Positions 33,186 to 42,500 of a DNA stretch of 64,000 bases are shown piece after piece. The translations under genes and the position numbers were made by a program. How positions within the stretch are numbered: the first letter of the stretch is position 1; every line of letters starts with the position of its first letter. The notes beneath the pieces were generated by a model. It searched no databases, was not told the origin of the DNA, and saw only the letters and a program-made list of their open reading frames with translations. Source of the DNA: Pseudescherichia sp031998825 (GTDB lineage: Bacteria; Pseudomonadota; Gammaproteobacteria; Enterobacterales; Enterobacteriaceae); the NCBI RefSeq assembly GCF_031998825.1, contig NZ_DAMACX010000002.1, forward strand, positions 62,001 to 126,000. Direction: 5' to 3'.

Positions 33186-34967
33186 ACAAATACCTCCAGG
33201 CGCTTCCGCGCAATTAGAAAAACTTTCCTCAAGGACGGGCAGTTTGATTAATGCATTGAGTATAGGTAACTTTTTGCTGGCGATATAGTCAATATTTCCT
33301 ACCAGATAAACCGCATCGCGGGCACGTGATATAGCCACGTTCATACGGCGATCGTCAGCATAGAAGGTTGCAGGTCCAATGTTCCTGACAAATGAAAAGA
33401 ATACAATATCTGCCTGTCGCCCCTGAAAAGCATCTACCGTATCAACTTCCACGCTTATCGTTTCACTGTAGTTTCTCGCTTTCAGCGCGTTCCGCAGAGC
33501 CCGGCATTGGGCACGATATGGGGTAATAAGGGCTACGCTGATCTTACGTCTGAGCTGAGCTCGTTTGAGACGTCTATCGATATCCGCGAGACGGTCCATG
33601 ATTATTTGGATCTCAATTTCGTTGATGAGTATTTTCTTCTCTTTACCCAACTGAGCCGGTACTCTTATGCCATTGCTTTTATAGGTGAACCAGCCGAAGT
33701 GCTGAAAATCGTGATCCGTTTTTGTACGATGATGTTGCAGCATTCCATTATAAAAGTGATGGGAGATGAACTGACCTATATTGGGAAGCATACGAAACTG
33801 TTTACCCAGCGTTCCTTTCAGTTCTGCAGGCAGATTGTCGAATAGACGTTCAATCACGCCATTTCGGATTAAGCGCTCCTTATGATCATCCATTTTTTCA
33901 AGCAAATCTGACTCTTCCACGCAAAACGTGGGAGGTAATTGTTTGTGATCGCCGACAAGGATACATTTTCTGGCGACACTCATCGCCATCAGCCACTCGG
34001 GCATGGTGGCTTTTGAGCATTCATCTACGATAACTAAATCAAACATTTGAGTTTCGCTATCCATCAGATGGTCGATTTGATTGCAAGTAACCCCCACTAC
34101 CTGATGCATCTCCGCCAGATAACGTGCCTGCCAGCGCGCAAGAGACAGCGACCCGTTGTCATTTTTTCGTGAGGTGTCCATTTGCTCCCATAGCTGCATT
34201 GTTAACTCTGGAGCGGCTTGATAAGCCTTGTGCCAGAGTGCGTCAGCCCGCGTCAGTGCAGCCGCCTGTTGCGTATGTTCACACTCAAACTCACTAATTA
34301 CGAAATCAGGATAGCGCAGAATAGATGCCCGGAGTTCAGACGATGATTCCATAGCCAGGCGATCCAAAGCGTTATCAACGGCCACATGAGTTTCTGAGCT
34401 GATGAGGATCCGAGCATTCGGTTTGGCTTTCACCACCTGCAAAATGATTTCGACTATAGCCGTTGTCTTACCGGTTCCGGGGGGCCCCTGAATAAAGAAA
34501 AGATCGTCACAGGCCAATGCCTTAAGAATTAAGCGGAAGGTAGGGTCTTCAGGGTGATATTTTTCCTGTATAGGCTCCATCGGGTAAACGGACATAGAGG
34601 AAGAGACTTCCCGTGCCCTAAATTCGGAAATAAACTCATCAATCTTTAACTGTAATTCTGGTGTTGTTTTTTCATATGATTTCCTGAGCGTTTTACTATC
34701 ATTTTCAAGAGGTAAAGGACTGGAATCAGCATCGCCATTCGCCGGGTTGCTATAATAGTACTGCAGCAGATGGTTATGGTTGATATTACAATTCGTACCG
34801 GCGCGAAAACCCAACAAGTAGCATATTTGGCGTTCAAGTTTAGGCTTGGTTGCTTTGTCCGCATTGATGAGTAGCTCAGAGAGATATTCCAGCCAGTGAT
34901 CAATGTGGTCGATAAAATCAGTAGCCGCATTGAATTCATAATCTGCATTCGAATGACGTAAATTCAT
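33150..34967 (-). CDS. SF1 helicase of the DNA2/NAM7 type (operon gene 4)
   Basis: The 605-residue protein has all core helicase motifs: Walker A GPPGTGKTTAIVEI (about 160), ISSETHVAVDNALDRL, motif II VIVDECSKAT (DEC-type), motif III GDHKQLPPTF, motif V VDTVDAFQGRQADIVFFS and motif VI NVAISRARDAVYLVG. This places it with UPF1-like superfamily 1B enzymes. There is no nuclease domain. Its ATG follows the stop of the upstream small gene without any gap (TAAATG), with GGAGG inside that gene. AT-rich codon use sets the operon apart from umuC, whose 3' end it overlaps by 36 bases tail to tail. Probably the nucleic-acid motor of the candidate defence system. Confidence 0.9.
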   Translation of the reverse strand: MNLRHSNADYEFNAATDFIDHIDHWLEYLSELLINADKATKPKLERQICYLLGFRAGTNCNINHNHLLQYYYSNPANGDADSSPLPLENDSKTLRKSYEKTTPELQLKIDEFISEFRAREVSSSMSVYPMEPIQEKYHPEDPTFRLILKALACDDLFFIQGPPGTGKTTAIVEIILQVVKAKPNARILISSETHVAVDNALDRLAMESSSELRASILRYPDFVISEFECEHTQQAAALTRADALWHKAYQAAPELTMQLWEQMDTSRKNDNGSLSLARWQARYLAEMHQVVGVTCNQIDHLMDSETQMFDLVIVDECSKATMPEWLMAMSVARKCILVGDHKQLPPTFCVEESDLLEKMDDHKERLIRNGVIERLFDNLPAELKGTLGKQFRMLPNIGQFISHHFYNGMLQHHRTKTDHDFQHFGWFTYKSNGIRVPAQLGKEKKILINEIEIQIIMDRLADIDRRLKRAQLRRKISVALITPYRAQCRALRNALKARNYSETISVEVDTVDAFQGRQADIVFFSFVRNIGPATFYADDRRMNVAISRARDAVYLVGNIDYIASKKLPILNALIKLPVLEESFSNCAEAPGGICSRMTNIYNRQI

Positions 34968-35351
34968 TTAACCTCCTGGAATTTGTATATGCAAAAGTGC
35001 TTCGACCCCTGCGGGATTTTTGCAGCCTAGTTTACTGATAATTAATCGGCGCAATTCCGGGATCTTGCGGTGCTCACTACTCACAGGAAGTACGAGCTTT
35101 GTTTTGAATAATTCAAAAACAATATTCATATCAGGATGGATTGTGAGTACTCCCAGGTTATTTTCTGCCATGCCGGCTGAAATCAGGCTGTCAATGGCCA
35201 TCGCTATTCTATTCAAGGAGAATTGGGGCAAGGCCTGCAGTAAACGGTCTTTGGTATCATAACCCGCCTCGACGGCTTTAGTGACAGCAAAGATAGCCTC
35301 TTTAATATCCTGTCGTCTCCAGTAGAACTGAAGTTCAATTTGCGATGGCAT
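34968..35351 (-). CDS. Small protein, possibly winged-helix (operon gene 3)
   Basis: The 127-residue protein contains a helix-rich region (RRQDIKEAIFAVTKAVEAGY, then RIAMAIDSLISAGMAENN) followed by a short strand-like segment (LGVLTIHPD), which is reminiscent of a winged helix-turn-helix, but I cannot assign a family. The gene overlaps the end of the coiled-coil gene by 17 bases and abuts the helicase gene, so its product is probably made in step with both and could be a DNA-binding or adaptor subunit. Confidence 0.75.
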   Translation of the reverse strand: MPSQIELQFYWRRQDIKEAIFAVTKAVEAGYDTKDRLLQALPQFSLNRIAMAIDSLISAGMAENNLGVLTIHPDMNIVFELFKTKLVLPVSSEHRKIPELRRLIISKLGCKNPAGVEALLHIQIPGG

Positions 35352-36579
35352 TATCTCTCCTATTTTGTTTCTTTTCCCAATGTTCCCGCTTTAGCTTACT
35401 GGTACTGATACCAAACGCCTGCCACGCATTAAAATCACGATCGGTACTGAGCATTTCGCTCAAAGCATCAATAACAGTATCAGGATGTAAGGGTTTGATA
35501 CGAGTGATATAGCCTCGAAGTTCATCACGGCGGTTATACAGGAATGAACGTGCATCTATCATAGCTTTCTTGTCCTTAAAGGCGGCAGAAACCTGCGGCG
35601 CCAGACGATTTTTTTGCGCTTTGTCATTATCAAATGAGCTTGGGTACTCATTATTATCATGAGCATATTTCACCCGTTGCTTATAGGGTTGATATTCGTC
35701 ATTGATTTGTTTAAACAGCTCAGATGCACTCCTTACTCGCTCATTCGCAGTGCTCAATACCTGAATGATTTCCGGTAATGTTCCCCCTTCGCTGAGAGGA
35801 GCAAGCCATTCATTGACGTAGGGGAGTTCACTATCCTTAAAAGCGTAGTAAGCTTCAAACCTCTTGGCTATGTACTTCCAGTGCTCGGCACAATTATCAT
35901 ACCTTTCAGCCAAAATGTTTTTATTGATGACGTGTTGCTCATGGGCTGCCTTCTTGAGTTTGATCAGTTCAGAGCGCTCCGCATGTAGCCCTCTAACTTC
36001 TTTATAAAGAGCATCATGCTGGCTACGTAGTCGATTGAGTTCGTTTTTAAATTCATCGAGATGTGTTTTGGAAGCACGAGAGATTTGACTGTTGGTTTTC
36101 TCAATGAAATCAGATGTAATAGTTAATCTACGTTGCGCGGTGAGCTCACGCCAAGTATGTCGCCCCTGTCGCTGAGATAGCTTTGTTAACTCGGAAATGT
36201 ATTCGTTGAGTAAGCTCATAGTTGACGTAAGTGCATGAATTTGTTCATGGACGATGTTTATTTTCTGCTGGTAGAAGTCTACCTGGAACCACGATTCTAC
36301 GCACGTAAATACGAAGGTTTGAAACTTTTTGAGCTCTGGTAAAAAATCTGACGTTATTTTCAACTGCTGGTTCATAAACTCAATGAGGCTTTCAAGCTCC
36401 TCATTACGTCTTTTCTGGAACAAATTAACTTTGTCAGCGTAGCTGTTTTTCTGCATCTGTATGCGTTTACTGGCGGCTTCTTTAGCACGGTCCAGTTCGC
36501 GGACCAGGGACTGTGTTCGCGCTTCTTCTTTTCTTAATCTGGAGTTGGCCCACGCGTGGGCAATAGCTTTGAAAAGCAT
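35335..36579 (-). CDS. Long coiled-coil protein (operon gene 2)
   Basis: The 414-residue protein is almost entirely charged helix with heptad character: residues about 15-75 (RKEEARTQSLVRELDRAKEA onward), 100-160 and 165-240. A C-terminal part (about 255-410) is more globular. There is no signal peptide and no catalytic motif. It starts 12 bases after the membrane-protein gene, with AAGGA upstream. Coiled-coil partners of this kind often act as scaffolds or sensors in multi-gene defence systems; that is inference. I recognise no family. Confidence 0.8.
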   Translation of the reverse strand: MLFKAIAHAWANSRLRKEEARTQSLVRELDRAKEAASKRIQMQKNSYADKVNLFQKRRNEELESLIEFMNQQLKITSDFLPELKKFQTFVFTCVESWFQVDFYQQKINIVHEQIHALTSTMSLLNEYISELTKLSQRQGRHTWRELTAQRRLTITSDFIEKTNSQISRASKTHLDEFKNELNRLRSQHDALYKEVRGLHAERSELIKLKKAAHEQHVINKNILAERYDNCAEHWKYIAKRFEAYYAFKDSELPYVNEWLAPLSEGGTLPEIIQVLSTANERVRSASELFKQINDEYQPYKQRVKYAHDNNEYPSSFDNDKAQKNRLAPQVSAAFKDKKAMIDARSFLYNRRDELRGYITRIKPLHPDTVIDALSEMLSTDRDFNAWQAFGISTSKLKREHWEKKQNRRDNAIAN

Positions 36580-36591
36580 GGTGACAGTCCT

Positions 36592-38541
36592 TCAATAAAG
36601 TTCCAGAAACTCGCAAGCTTGGTCCCAACCCGTATTGCGCTGGATAAGCATTTCCATACGATAAAAGATGGCTTCCTGCATAATATTTTTAATAGACTGT
36701 TCGCTTTTATCCGACTCGCAGGAACTCTGCAGTTTGTCCCGCAATTCACTGAGCTCAATGGCAAAAGATTGTGCTCGAATCCGGTCATTTTGCTGTTTGC
36801 GCAGTTCAACATCCATTAATTCTGATTGAGCGACATAATCCTTGCGCACGGAGGCATAAAGCAAATACTGCAGCTCTAAATGTTGATTGAGATCCCTGCT
36901 CATCGCACCGAATTGGTCGAACGCCTGACGGGTTATATTATTTCGCGCCTCGTGATAGCGACGTTCAATGTCCGTAATGGCACTCTCATATTGCCTGAGT
37001 AGTTCTTTCATCACTTCACGCTCCTGGTTTGGCAAGTCGGAGAGCTGAGAACGGAGATTGCTTTGGACCGCCTGCAGTTGCGCTTTACGAGCGCCATATT
37101 CTGATATGATGGAAATCGCACCACTGAAAGGTAAAATATCACTCAGGCTAAAGTGCAACTCACTCATCTTACTCACCTGTCCAACGTAGGTAGACAAATC
37201 GATTTGTCCTCCATTGAGTAATTCCATCGCCGACTTCAACTCGTCATGAGCAATATTTATACCTTTTAAGGAGAAATGATTGACGTATGCGCCAGCAGCA
37301 AGGGCAAAACCAATTGCAAATACCGCTCCGCTGGCCATAACGCCAAGAGCACCCAGCGTGGTTCCGCCAATCGCATATCCAGAGATCGCTGCTGGTACAA
37401 TTGCGCCAAGGTATGCCCCAGCCCCGGCACCCAGGCTGAAGGCCAGGCTGCCACCTACGACTTGAACTACCCCCCCGATCGTCGAGGATGCAAACTGTAA
37501 GTTGTCGATCTCTCCGGTGGAAAACTTATAGAGATTTTGGGCCAGTTGCGTTGTAATCTGAGCAACCGCAGCCGCCACGTTGCCTTTGATAAGCTGTTTT
37601 CCAAGCGATTGGGCAATGGTTTTACTCGCTTGTTGCGTGGCTGCGTCCAGCATCGCCTGGCCTGCATGCTGTATGCTGGTGATCAAGAGTGCGTTACCTG
37701 CACCTTTTACTGAGCTGATGACAACGCGTTGAGCGGCTTCCATGCACTGATCCATAGTCAAAGGCTCATCGCTTCGCAGTACTTCCAGCAGAATGCCTGC
37801 ACTTTCGCTGACGGCACCACCGATAGCTCCAGCTTTAGCAGCATTACGGTACTGCATTGCGTTGAACTCACTTCGAACACGCCCCTTTTCTTTATACTCA
37901 GGACCGTTCTCATTGGCCTTTGCCTCTTTGACAAGTTCTTCAGCGCTACCTTCACCTTTACGATTAAGCCCGGTGCTGGAAACTTCACCATCGCTTGAGG
38001 AAAGAGAACCTTTCGCGTTATCAGCTGTGTCTTGATTGCTTTTCGCTACGCTGGGGCGCGTTTCCTGATTGCGCTTGGCCTGCTTGCTCGCGGAAGACTT
38101 AACTGCATCGACCTGATCTTGAGGGACGATTTTCCCGATACCATCATATTTTTCGGGGGATAATTCAGCAGCTGTCTTCTGCCCATCTTTGTAAAACTTA
38201 ACCTGATGTTTAGTTACACCGTCAGGAGTGATGACGTGTATATCAGAGACAGGGTCATTATGCGTACCAACATCGCGGGTCGCTCGATGATTGTTTTTTC
38301 CTTTTGCCGCCGCCTCAATATTAAACGAACCAGCATGATGCGCCTCTGCGGCGAAGCCCTGCTGTACGTCAATAGATTGATTAGTAAACCCACCACCTTT
38401 TACGGAAATTGATTTCTGTATACCCTTTCCATATTCCGCGAGCGCTGTATTCAGGGCATCACCTTGCAACTGATTCCAGGCTCCCTGAAATTGAGCGATC
38501 CCAGAATCTACAGCGTCTTTAGCCTTTGGTTTATTTTTCAT
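36592..38541 (-). CDS. Large membrane protein with nuclease-like N-terminal domain (operon gene 1)
   Basis: ATG 38541 (MKNKPKAKDAVDSGIAQF) is preferred to an ATG 21 codons upstream that lacks any ribosome site, giving 649 residues. An N-terminal domain (about 1-150) has EAHHAGSFN, NDPVSDIHV and QVKFYKDG (Asp 100, Gln 113, Lys 115), a layout like D-x(n)-QxK restriction-type nucleases. A low-complexity linker (150-225) follows, then a glycine-rich hydrophobic block (about 354-420) that should enter a membrane, and a C-terminal coiled coil (about 480-640). The first gene of a tight four-gene operon; it may be the effector. The assignments are from motif reading only. Confidence 0.75.
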   Translation of the reverse strand: MKNKPKAKDAVDSGIAQFQGAWNQLQGDALNTALAEYGKGIQKSISVKGGGFTNQSIDVQQGFAAEAHHAGSFNIEAAAKGKNNHRATRDVGTHNDPVSDIHVITPDGVTKHQVKFYKDGQKTAAELSPEKYDGIGKIVPQDQVDAVKSSASKQAKRNQETRPSVAKSNQDTADNAKGSLSSSDGEVSSTGLNRKGEGSAEELVKEAKANENGPEYKEKGRVRSEFNAMQYRNAAKAGAIGGAVSESAGILLEVLRSDEPLTMDQCMEAAQRVVISSVKGAGNALLITSIQHAGQAMLDAATQQASKTIAQSLGKQLIKGNVAAAVAQITTQLAQNLYKFSTGEIDNLQFASSTIGGVVQVVGGSLAFSLGAGAGAYLGAIVPAAISGYAIGGTTLGALGVMASGAVFAIGFALAAGAYVNHFSLKGINIAHDELKSAMELLNGGQIDLSTYVGQVSKMSELHFSLSDILPFSGAISIISEYGARKAQLQAVQSNLRSQLSDLPNQEREVMKELLRQYESAITDIERRYHEARNNITRQAFDQFGAMSRDLNQHLELQYLLYASVRKDYVAQSELMDVELRKQQNDRIRAQSFAIELSELRDKLQSSCESDKSEQSIKNIMQEAIFYRMEMLIQRNTGWDQACEFLELY

Positions 38542-38609
38542 CAAATGCTTCTTTCCACGAAATGTCGGGTATTTACGATGGGAGTGTTTGCGTATCGATA
38601 ACATCTCAC

Positions 38610-38632
38610 TGTTATATCAGGTATGTATAACA
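38610..38632. promoter_or_regulatory. Inverted repeat upstream of the four-gene operon
   Basis: TGTTATA and TATAACA form a perfect seven-base inverted repeat with a nine-base spacer, about 70 bases before the first start codon of the operon. It could be an operator. No regulator gene is part of the operon. Confidence 0.35.
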
Positions 38633-38940
38633 TAAAAGTATGCTAAATGCTTTATTGACGCAATAAAGAATAGGGTGTTTTCGAGAAAGGTAGCGTGCTA
38701 GTTGCAATCATTAGAATTTCATATGAACTTAACGTAAACTTGAGCTTAATTTAAAAGCGAGCCAAATACTCCAGCTATATATTGTAAACTTCTAAGTGAA
38801 TCATTTTTCACGCTAATGCGCCCCGCGCTTGCCTCCTTTCGCTGAAACAGCTTTTTTAACGCTGTAATGACTATTAACGGCGCAGTTTAAGACGCTCATA
38901 AGCCTATCCTGTCGGTGCTTTTCTAACCGAGGAGATAATT
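38633..38940. other. AT-rich intergenic region
   Basis: The region separates the divergent four-gene operon and the small Ig-like gene and must contain both promoters. I see no clear promoter, small RNA or repeat in it apart from the inverted repeat at its left edge. Confidence 0.45.
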
Positions 38941-39255
38941 ATGGCACTACCCGATCTGATTTTACCCCAGGCGACAAATAACGTTATTCAGTCAGCGGAT
39001 ATTGCGCTGGTGGGAGGCGTGGCAGTATCTATTCCTGCTTATATAGGTGCTCAGCAGGGCGATCTGGTCTGCATTAGCTGGGGAAATATGCGCAGGGCGG
39101 CAGCGGTCATTGCTGATGTTAATCAGGATTTTCCTGTCGTTTTCCTGATCCCTGACGATCTTACGGCTATCGGTCAACACGCTCTGATATATGACGTAAC
39201 GGATAATTTCGATAATAGTGTATCAAGCGATCCAGTCACGATCACGATTGAGTAA
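38941..39255 (+). CDS. Small Ig-like/adhesin-repeat-like protein (104 aa)
   Basis: The 104-residue protein has strong strand propensity and ends YDVTDNFDNSVSSDPVTITIE, which resembles the last strands of bacterial Ig-like domains (VTDxxGN...VTVT) of large adhesins. There is no signal peptide or membrane segment, so it is not itself exported by Sec. GAGGAG lies seven bases upstream of the ATG. Function unknown. It is followed by a terminator-like hairpin. Confidence 0.65.
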   Translation: MALPDLILPQATNNVIQSADIALVGGVAVSIPAYIGAQQGDLVCISWGNMRRAAAVIADVNQDFPVVFLIPDDLTAIGQHALIYDVTDNFDNSVSSDPVTITIE

Positions 39256-39260
39256 TCATC

Positions 39261-39284
39261 ACCAGGCCAGAGGAGCGGCCTGGT
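39261..39284 (+). terminator. Hairpin after the Ig-like gene
   Basis: ACCAGGCC and GGCCTGGT make an eight-pair stem with an eight-base loop; the last T of the stem and two Ts after it form a short T-run. Confidence 0.6.
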
Positions 39285-39500
39285 TTAACGCACTATCCTC
39301 CGCTCGGGAAATTTCCCCTTTACCACGCCGTCATAAAAACGGCCTTTCGACACCACGGTCAAAAACACGGTGAATATCCGCAGCGGCACGCCGTGGTACT
39401 GATAACAGCTCCGGTCGTGGAATAAAATTTCCAGCGTGCAGGAGGATTCGTCATAGCCCACGGAGGCGATGCGTGATGATACGACAGGTTGATGGCGCAT
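39285..39500 (-). CDS. KTSC-domain protein
   Basis: ATG 39500 is preceded by AGGAG eight bases away, giving 71 residues: MRHQPVVSSRIASVGYDESS and later VVSKGRFYDGVVKGKF. This is the KTSC domain found at the C-terminus of some lysyl-tRNA synthetases and as short stand-alone proteins. Function of the free form is unknown. It lies downstream of nifJ on the same strand. Confidence 0.85.
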   Translation of the reverse strand: MRHQPVVSSRIASVGYDESSCTLEILFHDRSCYQYHGVPLRIFTVFLTVVSKGRFYDGVVKGKFPERRIVR

Positions 39501-39544
39501 GGCGGGACTCCTGGGCAGCTCGACACAGGAGAGATTATTACACG

Positions 39545-39570
39545 TTTTGCCCGGCAATGCCGGGCAAAAA
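39545..39570 (-). terminator. Terminator hairpin of nifJ
   Basis: GCCCGGC-AT-GCCGGGC flanked by TTTT and AAAA extends into an eleven-pair stem just past the nifJ stop codon. The A/T ends of the stem allow it to work in either direction. Confidence 0.55.
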
Positions 39571-39577
39571 CAGGGTC

Positions 39578-42500
39578 TTATTCCGCCTCGCTCTTCTCCG
39601 CTTTTCCTGCCAGCTGCGCCAGGAAGTCATAGCGTTTTTGCAGATCGGCGGTGGCATCCTTCCACAGCTGCTCTGCCACTTCCGGCTGCTGAGCGTTAAG
39701 CCGACGGAAGCGCTGCTCCTTCAGCAGCGTATCGGCCAGCGCGTCTGATGGCGGACGGGAGTCCAGCGCCAGCGGCAGCTTGCCTTCGTCGGCGCGACGC
39801 GGATCGAAGCGGTAGAGCGGCCAGAAGCCGGTTGCCGTGAGCTGACGCATCTGATCGTGGCTGAGGGCCAGATCGTAGCCGTGCTCTTCGCAGGGGCTGT
39901 AAGCGATAATCAATGATGGGCCCGGATAGGCCTCCGCCTCCTGAATCGCCTTCACCGTCTGGTTAAGCTGCGCGCCCAGCGAGATCTGCGCCACGTAAAC
40001 ATGGCCGTACATCATCATGCTGACGCCCAGATCCTTACGCGCCTTGCGTTTGCCGTGCTCACCAAACTTGGTCACCGCCCCGAGCGGCGTCGCTTTCGAG
40101 GCCTGGCCGCCGGTGTTGGAGTAGCACTGGGTATCCAGCACCAGAATGTTGACGTTCTCCGTCAGGCTCAGGACGTGATCCAGTCCGCCGAAGCCAATGT
40201 CGTAGGCCCAGCCGTCGCCGCCGATCAGCCAGATAGATTTCTCCACCAGCGCATCGGCATCCGTCAGCAGCTCTTCGGCTCCCGCCACGCCGGTGAGGTG
40301 CTGGCGCAGGGCGGCAACCTGTTCCCGACGGACCTCCGGCGTCGCCTCCGCATGCAGCGCCGCGTTAAGCTCGGTCGGGATCGCCTCGGAGAAGGACTCT
40401 AGCAGGCGCATCACCCGCTGGCGATGCTGGTCAACGGTAAGACGGAAGCCCAGCCCGAACTCGGCGTTATCCTCAAACAGCGAATTAGCCCACGCCGGAC
40501 CGCGCCCGTGGGCATCGGTGGTGTAGGGGGTAGAGGGCAGGTTGCCGCCGTAAATTGAGGAGCAGCCGGTGGCGTTGGCGATCAGCATCCGGTCGCCGTA
40601 GAGCTGGGTTAGTAGCTTGATATAAGGCGTTTCGCCGCAGCCGGAGCAGGCCCCGGAGTACTCAAACAGCGGGGTGATCAGCTGCGAGGTGCGAATGTCG
40701 ATACGTTCCAGCTTGCTGCGGTCGATCTCCGGCAGGTCGAGGAAGAAGTCATAGTTAACTTTTTCCTCCTCCACATGCTCAAGGCGCGACATCATATTGA
40801 TGGCCTTGATCTCCGGGTTCTGGCGATCTTTAGCCGGGCACACCTCTACGCAGAGGTTACAGCCGGTGCAGTCCTCCGGCGCGACCTGTAAGACATACTT
40901 CTGGCCACGCATATCGCGGGATTTAACGTCCAGCGACTGCAGCGACGCCGGGGCGTTCTCCAGCGCCTCAGGGGAGACCACTTTCGCGCGAATAGCGGAG
41001 TGCGGGCAGGCGGCGACGCAGTGGTTGCACTGGGTACAGATCTCCGGCTTCCAGATAGGGATCGCTTCGGCAATATTGCGCTTTTCCCAGCGGGTGGTGC
41101 CCATCGGCCAGGTGCCGTCCGGCGGCAGGGCAGAGACCGGCAGCGCATCGCCCAGCCCGGCCAGCATTGCGGCGGTGACGGTTTTCACAAAGTCCGGCGC
41201 GGCGTCGCTGACTACCGGCGGGCGATACGGGCTGGCGGCATTCACCGGCTCCAGCGGGACCTCAAACAGCGATTCGCGAGCCAGGGCCAGCGCCTGCCAG
41301 TTACGCTCGACCAGCTCCTGGCCTTTGCTGCTGTAGCTTTTGGCAATGGCCCCCTGCAATGCTGCCAGCGCGGTATCGCCGGGTAAGATCTGCGTCAGAT
41401 GGAAAAACGCCATCTGCATGACGGTGTTGATCCGTGCCGCCAGTCCGCACTCGCGGGCAATCTTCGCCGCATTGATAATATAGAAGCGGGCCTGCTTCTG
41501 GTTCAGCACCGCCTGCACCTCCTGCGGCAGCCGCGCCCACACCTCGTCGGCGCTGTAGGGCGTATTGAGCAGGAAGATACCGCCGGGTTTCAGGCGCTCG
41601 GCCATCTGGTACTTATCGATAAACTGTAGCTGGTGACAGCCAACAAAATCCGCCTGGGCGATCAGGTAGGCGGAGCGAATCGGCTGCTCGCTAACCCGCA
41701 GATGGGAGACCGTCAGGCCGCCCGCTTTTTTCGAGTCGTAGACGAAGTAGCCCTGGGCGTACCACGGCGTAGCGTTGCCGATAATTTTGATATTGTTTTT
41801 GGTTGCCGAGACGCTGCCGTCGCTGCCCAGACCGTAGAAGAGCGCCTCAAGCTTAGCGCCTGAGGGCAGGGTATTTTCCGGCATTGGCAGTGAGAGGTTG
41901 GTGACGTCATCATAGATGCCAACGGTAAAACGCGGCCGGGGCTTGTCCGCCCGCAGCTCGTTAAAGATAGCCAGCACGCACTCCGGACCAAACTCCTTCG
42001 AAGAGAGACCGTAGCGCCCGCCGGTTACGCGCGGCAGGGTATCGCGCTCGCCCTGGTTAAAGGCCTCTGCCAGGGCGGTCATGATATCCAGATAGAGCGG
42101 TTCCGCCTGCGCGCCTGGCTCCTTGGTGCGATCGAGCACGGCAATGCGCTGGGCGCTCTGCGGCAGCACCGCTAACAGATGCTGTGCCGAGAAGGGGCGA
42201 TAGAGACGCACCTTCAGCACGCCGACCTTCTCATTGCGGGTGAGCAGCTCATCAACCACCTCTTCGCAGGTGCCGATTGCCGAGCCCATAATCACAATGA
42301 CCCGCTCCGCCTGCGGGTGACCGTAGTATTCGAAAGGCCGATAGCGGCGGCCAGTGGCCTGGGCAAAATCATCCATTGCCTGTTCAACGTGGTCATAGAC
42401 CGCGTTGTACCAGGGGTTGGTGGCCTCGCGAGACTGGAAGTAGGTATCCGGGTTAGCAGAGGTGCCGCGAATGACCGGGTGGTCGGGGTTCAGGGCGCGA

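Noticed and set aside
39256..39577. micC or ompN next to nifJ as in E. coli
   Set aside because: The region holds only the KTSC gene and two hairpins; nothing resembles MicC or a porin.
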